A DNA stretch of 64,000 nt, taken from the NCBI GenBank assembly GCA_036346405.1, contig CM070553.1:70769686-70833685 (forward strand). The letters are read 5' to 3'. A program made the translations under genes and the position numbers. A model generated the notes under the pieces. The model saw nothing but the letters and a program-made list of their open reading frames with translations, was not told the origin of the DNA and ran no database searches. This DNA comes from Phyllostachys edulis. Its lineage: Eukaryota; Streptophyta; Magnoliopsida; Poales; Poaceae. Below, in pieces: positions 55,646 through 64,000 of the stretch. Each line of letters begins with the position of its first letter. The stretch's first letter is position 1.

Positions 55646-58600
55646 ATGGATCGGCTGGATGTACAGCAGAACCGTGTGAGTCAAGAGTACATTAATGGCG
55701 TGGTTGCTTTTAGAAGAGCCACGAAAGGTGATATGTTGAAGAAGGAGATAAATTTTATGTAATTGTCCATGCATTGATTATGTAATTTGAAGATGTTTAA
55801 CAACGCGCGCAAATAGAAGCGCACTTGATTCAAGGGTTTCACAAAAGGGTATACATGTTGGACCACCACGGTGAAGAGCAGATTATTACACATGAAGTTA
55901 GTAATGACGGCACCGCCGAGGAAGTCAACGATCGCCGGATGTGGATCAGATCTTGCTTTTGATGAGGATATGTCACACGATGACAACTGGATCGGATGCT
56001 ACGCGATGCGTAAGAGAACTACAGATGAGAGAGAGTTTTGTAAATTCGAGGGCTTAAGGAGGACTCGGTGAGACCTTTGTTCCTGGTTGCAAGCCGAATA
56101 TACAAGGTTGTCAACCGTGCTTGAACCGCTGAAATTGAAGGTAAGCAATGGTTGGTCCGATAAGAGTTTCACGGCGTTGTTAGGTCTCCTAGCGGACATC
56201 CTTCCGGAGGGAAACGTGTTGCCCAAAGACCACCTATCAAGCAAAGAAGGTTATTTGTCCATTGGGAATGGAAGTAGAAAGAATACATGCATGTCCGAAT
56301 GATTGTATCCTCTACCAAAGAGTATGCGACATGCATGTATGTCATGTGTGCAAAGCATCCCGATACAAGCGTCGAATCTTGCTAAGGTGAAGCAAGGACC
56401 TCTGCTAAGATGTTGTGGTATCTCGCTGTGATCCCACGCTTGAAGCGTTTATTTGCGAACGCAAAGGACGCAAGATTGCTGCGTTGGCACTCAGAGGAGC
56501 GTAAGAGAGATGGAAAGCTAAGACACCCTGCTGATTCTGCCCAGTGGAGAAACTTCGATCGGAGCTTCGAAGAGTTCGGTGTGGAACCGAGGAACATAAG
56601 GTTAGGGTTGAGTACAGATGGAATGAATCCTTTCGGTAACATGAGCAACTGACATAGCACCTAGCCCGTGAATCTATGTATGTACAACCTTCCTCCTTGG
56701 CTGTGTATGAAGCGGAAGTACATTTTGATGTCACTACTTATCCAAGGGCCGAAGCAACCTGGGAATGATATTGATGTGTACCTAGCACCATTGCTGGAAG
56801 ATCTTGTGACACTGTGGAACGAAGGGGTACAGGTATGGGATGCGTACAAACGAGAGAACTTCACTTTACGCGCCATGTTGTTCTGCACCATCAATGATTT
56901 TCCTGCCCTTGGTAACCTGTCGGGCTTCAGTACAAAAGGAGCCAAAGCCTGTCCACACTGCTTAGATGCTACAGAGAGTGTATGGATGAACAACTCGAGC
57001 AAAACTGTGTATATGCATCACCGTAGGTTCCTTCCCAGGAGTCACCCATACCGCAAGATGAAAAAACAATTCGACGGAAATAAGGAGAACGATTCAGCTC
57101 CAAGGGCTTTTAGAGGAAAGAGGTCTATGATATGGTTAAGGATATCGATGTTGTGCTTGGGAAGGGCGAAATTAAGAACCCGTGAGAAGAACATCCGAAG
57201 AAGCGGTCAATTTTTGGGACTTGCCTTATTGGGAGCACTTAGAAGTTCGCCATCGCATCGATGTCATGCACGAGAGAAGAATGTATGTGATAGCTTGATT
57301 GGTCTCTTCTTTGAACATTAGTGGCAAAACAAAGGATGGTGTTAACGCACGGCGTGACTTGGTTGATATGAACATAAGGACTGAGTTAGCACCGTGAGAG
57401 ACCGACTGAGATTTAACGTATTTTCCCCAACTTTTGCTACACTCTATCCAAGGCCGAGAGAAATGAATCGTGCGAGCTTGCATGGAGTGAAAGTCCCATC
57501 CGTTACTCCGCTAACATTAAGAACCTTGTTTCTATGCAAGATTTGAAATTAATTGGTATGAAGTCTCATGATTGTCATGTGTTGATGACACAAATGCTTC
57601 TCGCTGCAATTAGAAGTATCTTGCGAACAAGGTCCGAGTGGCAATCTTGAGGTCGTGTTATTTTTCAACTCAATTGCTCGAAAGATCATTGATCCCCAAG
57701 GACTAGATGCTCTGCAGCCGAGGTGGTGACCACTCTATGTCATCTTGAGATGTATTTCCCTCCGCCATTTTTCGATATCATGGTCCATCTCATTGTTCAC
57801 CTTGTGGGAGAGATAAAGATATGCGCCCCTGTGTTCTTCGCCATATGTACCCGCTCGAGAGGTACATGGGAATTCTCAAGTCCTACGACGGAATCGATCT
57901 CGACCGGAGGGCAAGATCATCGAAGGTTATGCAACCGAAGAGGTCATTGAGTTCTCGCGTCGACTACATGGCTCGTGGAACCGATAGGTGTGCCTCTATC
58001 TCGCCATGAGGGGAGACCGATGGTATCGGGACCATCGGAAGGAAATCAATAACTCCCGATCTGGATACATACGCCAAGCCCATTTCATGGTCTTGCAACA
58101 CATGACCCAAGTGTCCCGTATATCGACGAGCACAAAGACATGGTGCGCCAATGTAATCCGCACCGGTCGGAGGTTTGGATCACGAGAGCACAACCGCTCG
58201 GTTCAACGAATGGTTAAAGGTGCGAATCATCGGGAGGTCATCAAGTGATGATACGCCGCTATGGTTGGCACGAGGGCCACAATTTACAATTGTCACATGG
58301 CAAGGATACGACATCAATGGGTACACATTTTATACGGCAACTCAGATAGGAAGAGCATACCCGTATTAGCGGTGTCCGTGATAGATGCATTCAAGACCGA
58401 TGGGATGAGGAGCTCCTACTATGGGCAAATAGACGAGATATGGGAGCTCGACCACGTGCTTTTCAAGATCCCCTATTTCGGTGCCGCGGGTCCATCTCGC
58501 ACAGTGAAGGTCGATAAATGCGGTGTCACTACCGTGGACCTCGAACGTGTCGGATATAAAGACGAACCATTCGTCTTCAAGCTAACCAAGTTGTTCAAGT

Positions 58601-58813
58601 CTTCTATGTAACCGACCGGCAAATAAGAAGCGCCACGTAGTTCTTCACGGAAAAAGGAGGATTGTCGGAGTTGAGAATGTAGTGGACGAGGAAGAATACA
58701 ATCAATTTGACGAGTTGCCTCCTTTCGAAACAAAGATTAGGCTCGAGGAAGAACCCGGTGAGGAAGCTAGCTATATGCGTGTCGATCATCATGAAGGCCT
58801 ATATCTTAATTAA
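55646..58813 (+). pseudogene. CACTA tnp2/TNPD transposase, frameshifted
   Basis: ATG at 55646 starts a transposase-associated domain (broken MDRSWMY-type start, VSQEYINGVVAFRRA, then YTCWTT near 55855). CX2C remnants and IHACPNDCILY follow near 56285. The tnp2 core is open in 56410-56652 (LRHPADSAQWRNFDRSFEEF, LGLSTDGMNPFG) and 56668-57321 (FTLRAMLFCTINDFPALGNL, KACPHCLDAT). Then come the DUF4218 part (LEMYFPPPFFDIMVHL near 57745, MYPLERYMGI near 57845) and DUF4216 (SVIDAFKTDGMRSSYYGQID near 58378). The end reads EEYNQFDELPPFETKIRLEE and stops at 58813. All parts of a grass TNPD (about 1000 residues) are in order. Several frame breaks are present; introns may explain some. The protein would cut the element ends. 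Confidence 0.88.
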
Positions 58814-58917
58814 GAATTTACTCCAATGTAATTAATTTATTCCATAACATCATGTGTTATGGACTTGTAATCTCTCATATATTTTGATGTCAACGTGAAA
58901 TTGTCATGTGTTGATGT

Positions 58918-59197
58918 GTTATGGACTTGTCATATTTGATATTGATGTCAATGTGGACGACATTGTAATGTGGAGTATCAAAATTGTCATCATACTTGAT
59001 TTCGAGTTGAGTTGAATTAGATATGAAATTTTGAAGTCAAATGTGTTATGAACTTGTTATGGACTTGTCATATTTGATATTAATGTCAATGTGTGGACGA
59101 CATTGTAATGTGGAGTATCAAAATTGGTTTCACTTGATTTGGAGTTGAGTTGAATTAGATATGAAATTTTGAAGTCAAATGTGTTATGAACTTGTCA
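58918..59197. repeat. 138-bp tandem duplication
   Basis: GTTATGGACTTGTCATATTT begins at 58918 and 59056. Both units run through GTGGAGTATCAAAATTG and GATATGAAATTTTGAAGTC. It is non-coding, just downstream of tnp2. Confidence 0.8.
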
Positions 59198-59352
59198 TCA
59201 TACTTGTCACCGGTTAGAATTCATATGGACTTGTCATAATTGTCATCATACTTGTCTCAAAGAAGTTCACTATGTTTTCTCGTGATATTTATGTCTCACC
59301 GTGTTCAAGATGTTTTGTCGAGGATATCATAAATTGGCCTCGGGTTGTAGGC

Positions 59353-59462
59353 TATCACGACGGTTTTATTATACAACCGTCAGGAATATTATCACGACGG
59401 TTCAAATGAGAACCGCTCAGGATATATATCACTGACGGTTCTCATTTCAACCGTCTGTGATA
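59353..59462. repeat. Second CACTA-type hairpin cassette, internal
   Basis: TATCACGACGGTT...AACCGTC modules of the kind found at 54300-54620 recur here. They include an inverted pair (GACGGTTCAAATGAGAACCG against CGGTTCTCATTTCAACCG). No TAGTG terminus is near, so this is not an element end. Confidence 0.8.
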
Positions 59463-59469
59463 TACTTTT

Positions 59470-59475
59470 TATAAG
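59470..59475 (+). promoter_or_regulatory. TATA box of the second CACTA gene
   Basis: TATAAG in CTTTTTATAAGGCGG follows the hairpin cassette directly, as at 54631 for tnp2. Confidence 0.55.
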
Positions 59476-59946
59476 GCGGAAACGCTAGGTTTTCCTCTCA
59501 CTTCTCACTTCCTCTCCGCGCCTTACGCTCTTGCGCTCGTTCGCCTCCTCTAGGGTTTAGGGCTCGCCTTCACGCCGACCACGACCTCGGCGCCGCCGCC
59601 CGACATTGGTGCCCCGACCTCTGCCTCCGCCGCCCGACCTCGGCGCCTGACCTCGGTGCCGCCGCCCCGACCTCGGCGCCTGCTCACCTCCCAGTCAGAA
59701 GCCCGACGTCGCCGACTTGACCTCGGTGCCACCGCCCCGACATTGGCGCCTCGACCTCGACGCCGTCCTCCTCCCGTGTCGGCCTCCTCCTCTGCACCGC
59801 CTTCTCCCGCGCCCTCCTCCTCCCGTGTCGACCTCCTCCCCAGCTCCCTCCTCCCGCATCGGCCTCCTCCCCGTGACTGCCTCCCCAGTTCTTGTGCATC
59901 CTCTCTGTGAGTATTGCTCCTCTGTGGCGATTCGGTTGATCTTTGC

Positions 59947-59980
<34 letters not shown>

Positions 59981-60539
59981 GCTAGTTGCAAATTAATCGC
60001 TGGGCTTTGTTGACATGCTCGTGATGAACTCCGCCTTATAATGAGATTGAATGTGATAGTTAGTTCATACTTGAGCTCTATTGTATTACTTGCTCTTGTC
60101 AATATGTTGTATTTGTTAATTGGTTACTTTCGGTTCAGCTCATAGTTCTATTGCAAATTGATCAGTTGTATTGACTAGTTTGTGATTCTTCTAGTAGTAT
60201 GTATGAGCTCATTCAACTTTTCATTTGCCATCTTGATCTCTCGTAGTCAACCTCTGCTTGATCGAAGTTTAATCTGTTTTAGCTAATGCTTGAGATCATT
60301 TGACAGCTTAAGCAAAGTATTGTTTAGAGCTCATAGTTTGAATTTATATTATCATATTCATTTCATGAAGAGTATAGACAATAGGATTGAGATGGCAAAG
60401 ACTTGTTCTTTAGCTACTCTCCTTCTGAGAGCACATAATATCATCAATTAATATGTTGGAATAGTGTCTGTGCACCGTGAGTTCTTTTCCGGCATCCTCT
60501 CTGTGAGTATTGCTCCTCTGTGGTAGTTCGGTTGATCTT

Positions 60540-60587
<48 letters not shown>

Positions 60588-61348
60588 CAGTGCTAGTTGA
60601 TACCTTGATCTGTATTAGTTCTGATTTTTGAGTCTAGTACTGAAGATATTGCAAATTGATCAGTGGGCTTTGTTGACATGCTCTGTGATGAACTCTGTCT
60701 TATACTGAGATTGAATGTGATAGTTAGTTCATACTTGAGCTCTATTGTATTACTTGCTACCGCCAATATGTTGTACTTGTTAATTGGTTACTTTCGGTTC
60801 AAATTTCATAGTTCTATTGCAAATTGATCAGTTGTATTGACTAGTTTGTGATTCTTCTAGTAGTATGTATGAGCTCATTCAACTTTTCATTTGCCATCTT
60901 GATCTCTCGTAGTCAACCTCTGCTTGATCGAAGTTTAATCTGTTTTTAGTAATGCTTGAGATCATTTGACAGCTTAAGCAAAGTATTGTTTAGAGCTCAT
61001 AGTTTGAATTTATATTATCATATTCATTTCATGAAGAGTATAGACAATAGGATTGAGATGGCAAAGACTTGTTCTTTAGCTACTCTCCTTCGAGAGCACA
61101 TAATATCATCAATCGCATTTCCTTAGAGAAGTAGGCTCGGGCAAAAGATTTGTATCACTAGTTTCTATCTATACAAAGATCACAAGAGAAGCCGGTGGAT
61201 TAAGGAGTGTTAGGAGTGTTAGAATAGAAGCTCGTGGATTAAGGAGTGTTAGGAATGTTAGTAGTCAGATGAGCTCATTCAACTCTTCATTTGCCATCTT
61301 GATCTCTATAGTCAACCTCTCACTTCTTCCCGAGAGCAAGTAAGCGAG
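59476..61348 (+). other. Leader of the second CACTA gene with repeats
   Basis: GC-rich CCGCCCCGACCTCGGCGCC-type repeats (about 59570-59770) give spurious Arg/Gly or Pro/Ser frames on both strands. A 596-bp tandem duplication follows. The spacing suggests 5' untranslated sequence, perhaps with a large intron. Confidence 0.45.
59896..61112. repeat. 596-bp tandem duplication with (AT)n tracts
   Basis: GCATCCTCTCTGTGAGTATT starts at 59896 and 60492. Each copy has an (AT)n run (59947-59971 and 60541-60584, of different length), and the two stay alike to GAGAGCACATAATATCATCAAT. The second copy includes an extra stretch after its AT run. Confidence 0.85.
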
Positions 61349-63150
61349 ATGGCAGAGGCACTGTCTTCGCCGCACACCGACGCCGCAGATGGAAGAGGGC
61401 GCCGACGAGGCCGCCAACACCGACCTCAGAGATGGAAGAGGCGCCGACGAGGCCGCCAACACCGACCCAGCAGATGGAAGAGGCGCCGACGAGGCCGCCG
61501 TCACCATCGATTTATAATGACACGGAAGCGAGATGGCAGAGGACAATCGAAAATGCCTACGGCCGACCGTCATCACGGAGGTCGGTGACTTTGGGGTCCT
61601 CTCGAGTCCCAAGAGATCGTGGCGTAGATTCCGGACCATCTGCGGGATACTTGAAGGAACGGGTCCTCATCACCACACCAAGGTGGAAGGACTGACGAGA
61701 AGCGAAGGCGCTGTGGGATGTAACTTTCGTGAGAAGTTCACTATTCCGTATAACATGTGGCACGCGGCGACGGACGGCGATGCTCACGATGGGTAAATCG
61801 TGGAGGACCTTCAAGAGCATTCTTGTCACGGCACGTGAACACGGTCGACGCCTTCGCAAAAAGATAGATTCTTGACGCGAAGCATGGGACACCTTTGTGG
61901 CTATGAAAACATCGGCCCGAATTTAAGGAGCAAAGTGCGCGCACAAAGCTCTCGGACATCGAAACACTCACCCGCACGGACTCGGCACCACCGGGTACGC
62001 GGTAAATACGAGGAATGGGCGGCGGAGAAGGAGAACCCGCTTCGATGTCATAGACCCGCTCCCTAAGCCGTTAAAAGCGAGGGCACAAGTCTCGCCTTGG
62101 CAAAGATCTCCTTCACAAACCCGGCACTGTGAAGTGTCCCAACGTGTGGTAAGTATATCGAACTACTAAGTTGTTAATAAGTCCATAACTTCATAGTGTC
62201 TATAATAACGTGATGACCTCTTGCGGCGTGACTTGATCGCCTAAGCTTCCCAAGGCTCCTTCCGTGCGCATGTGGAGAAGGATATACTATCTACGACCTT
62301 GGGAAACAAGGAGCACCTGGTCGCACGCGAGGCCTTGGGGTTAACGTATCTTGGATTCATGGATTCGCGGACGACTACTACACGATAGGACTAGGAAGAG
62401 ATCCAAGGCGAGCACGACAACCGGTTGGTACAGATGATTACTAACCAATTTCAAGTAGAGATGGCAGATTATGCGAGTCAAATGGATATACTCATGAGCC
62501 ACGGTGCAAGTCGCCCGCTAATTTGAAAGACGGTCCTCCTCGACGTCGGAGTAGGCGTCGCGTCTCACAAGATAATTGTGAACATGACGACGTCCGATTA
62601 CCGATAGACGACATTAAGGTAACATACATCTATGGAATGCACCAAAGATAGACCCTAACGACGCCTTAGCTAATTCCAGATCGCTTTGTAGGAGCCGACG
62701 CTCAGAAGCTCCAAGTGAGGATGGATGGGTCCTTTGTATTGAGGTCAGCAGGGGATGGTGTATCCATACGAGGAAGGGCAAGGCAAAGAAAAGCCCACCG
62801 GTGCACGGTTACGCCAAGGTCCGTGGATATGGTACATGTCAATTTCCGAGCCATCCTACCGACATTTGCCCGAACGAAGAGATCACAACACTAGGGATGC
62901 CGCCCTCTCTTTTATCCAAAGGCCCAAGAAGAACATCGCCGAACCAAAGAAGGTTGCCGCGATCCGACACGACCATTCCTCTCCAACGGACCTCGATGAC
63001 TCCACCTCATGTTTCGCCTCAAAAGGCCACCTCTTCGATTCCCGTGGAGAAGACGCCAAGGAACAAAGAAAAGCGTGCGACGACGGTTCCCGAAGTCGTC
63101 TCACAAAAGACGATGCCAATCGCTAAGGCCAAATCGAAATCAACGAACGT
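61349..63150 (+). pseudogene. Second CACTA gene (TNPA/ORF2-like), frameshifted
   Basis: ATG at 61349 opens MAEALSSPHTDAA. In another frame, three copies of QMEEAPTRPPTPT follow, then YNDTEARWQRTIENAYGRPS. Later pieces include FTIPYNMWHAATDGD near 61740, KYEEWAAEKENP near 62008 and a plant-transposase (Ptta/En/Spm-like) tail with MSISEPSYRHLPERR near 62838. In known CACTA elements this gene makes the protein that binds the subterminal repeats. Homology is recognisable by layout more than by sharp motifs. Frames change often, so introns and errors cannot be separated by eye. Confidence 0.6.
61387..61511. repeat. 42-bp coding tandem repeat x 3
   Basis: AGATGGAAGAGGCGCCGACG starts near 61389, 61431 and 61472 and encodes QMEEAPTRPPTPT-like units at the protein N-terminus. 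Confidence 0.85.
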
Positions 63151-63384
63151 TAAGGCGCCCCCAAGTCCGGAAGTCCGAGAAGTCCGGAAGTCCGCGATAC
63201 CCGGAAGTCCGCGATACCCGGAAATACATCATCGAAAACCGCTGTGTTCCGGCATATAATAATGCACGCCGACATGCTTGTCGCTTTGCATGCCTAGTAC
63301 TTGGACAAGACCCAAAAGAAGGGGTCCGACATCGAATCACCATCGACACGAGGACAAGCATTTCTTCAACGGACGAGGTACTTC

Positions 63385-64000
63385 GTCGTGGGCTTCAATG
63401 ATTTATTTGAACTATTCAACCTCGCTGGCCTCGACGCCTTGCTTCTACGATGTTGGACATCGTAAGTGCGCATAATCAAGTTCTACATTCATCTAATACC
63501 GATAAATATCACAACTCATTGCTTATGTATAGATACATGCCGCAAAATGTCCGGAATGGAAAGAACCGTGGGTTTCTCGACCCACACGTGGTATCGCTGC
63601 AAACCATCCTACAAGACTCGCCCTTCGCCGAGAAATACATAACGAGGTCATTGCTTCTACAGAGGAACATGAAGTACATAGTGGTGCCCTACAACCGTGG
63701 GTAAGTGTCACTACTTGCTATACAAATTTCATTTGTACATTATACGCAAAGACTAACTTAGGTTTAATGACTATAGCGACATACATGAGTAGGTACCATT
63801 GGATCCTTTTAGTTATTATACCCAAGAGGAACCATGTGATATACCTTGATTCCCTAAACCGCAACAAGCACGACTTCAAAGACTCTAAGAGGAATACTCA
63901 AGAGGTATGCCCATTTCCTCCTTACATAACTCTATTGTAGTCTTCATTCGCTTGAAATGGCCGAGGATAACTTTTTCAATCATGTAGGTCGCTCATCAAT
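63385..64000 (+). CDS. Ulp1-like (C48) protease part of the second CACTA gene, partial
   Basis: Four exons can be read. One ends at 63461 (FNDLFELFNLAGLDALLLRC). The next, 63533-63700, reads PQNVRNGKNRGFLDPHVVSL to YIVVPYNR. The third, 63793-63904, reads YHWILLVIIPKRNHVIYLDS with His codon 63797-63799 and Asp codon 63848-63850. The last starts at 63988. Introns 63462-63532, 63701-63792 and 63905-63987 have GT...AG ends, and the first two keep the frame. HWILL and YLDS are the His and Asp motifs of Ulp1/SUMO-type cysteine proteases, often fused to grass CACTA ORF2. The catalytic Cys would lie beyond the window. Unlike neighbouring regions, no frame break is needed here. Confidence 0.78.

Larger units (their letters stand above)
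54201..64000 (+). mobile_element. Large CACTA (En/Spm) transposon, right end outside window
   Basis: The left terminal repeat CACTACTACAAAACAAAG starts at 54201 after the triplet ata. Subterminal repeats with ATCAC...ACGGTT follow to 54620, then a TATA box and the tnp2 gene (55646-58813). A second hairpin-plus-TATA cassette (59353-59475) precedes the second gene, which ends in a Ulp1-like domain running past the window edge. Both genes are on the plus strand. At more than 9.8 kb it has the size and order of an autonomous CACTA element, but both genes have frame breaks as read. Confidence 0.9.

Noticed and set aside
59550..59948. Arg/Gly-rich frames around 59550-60100 on both strands
   Set aside because: They are products of CCGCCCCGACCTCGG repeats and differ between strands without conserved motifs.
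59947..60584. AT-run sequence as an origin or telomere-like element
   Set aside because: They are plain (AT)n microsatellites of variable length inside a tandem duplication.

Overview
The window is plant nuclear DNA from a heterochromatic, repeat-dense region of a grass. The signs are BARE-1/RIRE1/Angela-type copia LTRs, Tekay/Del-type gypsy LTRs, a Sirevirus-type gag, CACTA and hAT transposons with introns and TATA boxes, and a short chimeric stretch resembling rice EMF1 and ABCC genes. A wild or cultivated rice relative fits best, but the species cannot be fixed by eye. There are no bacterial features and no intact host gene. Almost every coding region carries frameshifts.

Layout. 1-3714: part of a long LTR ('family A', rich in GGACCTCC minisatellites). 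3713-9633: minus-strand Sirevirus-like sequence with one complete 1-kb LTR (6576-7579) and gag sequence on both sides, but no pol. 9634-9940 and 31591-32173: a reverse family-A-like LTR split by a copia element. The copia element runs from its 5' LTR at 9941 to a broken 3' LTR ending near 29213. It is followed by a second copy of the left flank (29214-30051) and another complete LTR (30052-31585). A Ty3/gypsy chromovirus ('family B', 13259-25067) with both LTRs, PBS, PPT and TSD gtttt is inserted in the copia gag. 33486-36430: a third family-A fragment, a 692-bp tandem repeat and a WAT1-like exon fragment. 36570-40880: a decayed hAT element. 41330-42024: a LINE tail and a MITE candidate. 42185-50384: a small CACTA-like element split by a solo family-B LTR (TSD cccgg), itself split by a solo family-A LTR (TSD aactt). 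50806-52233: minus-strand fragments of an ABCC transporter fused to EMF1-like exons. 54201 to the window end: a large CACTA transposon with a tnp2 transposase gene, a second gene ending in a Ulp1-like protease, and two hairpin-plus-TATA cassettes, one ahead of each gene. Its right end lies outside.

Nesting order from the target-site duplications: family-A-like LTR, then copia (ggtag), then gypsy B (gtttt); separately CACTA, then solo LTR B (cccgg), then solo LTR A (aactt). The gypsy LTR pair is nearly identical in AT-rich parts but differs by many 1-3 bp indels around CG, CAG and CTG. Part of the coding damage may therefore be sequencing error at methylated sites. The features most worth checking are the copia/solo-LTR junction at 29213, the EMF1-ABCC chimera, the repeated CACTA regulatory cassette and the gag-only Sirevirus arrangement.
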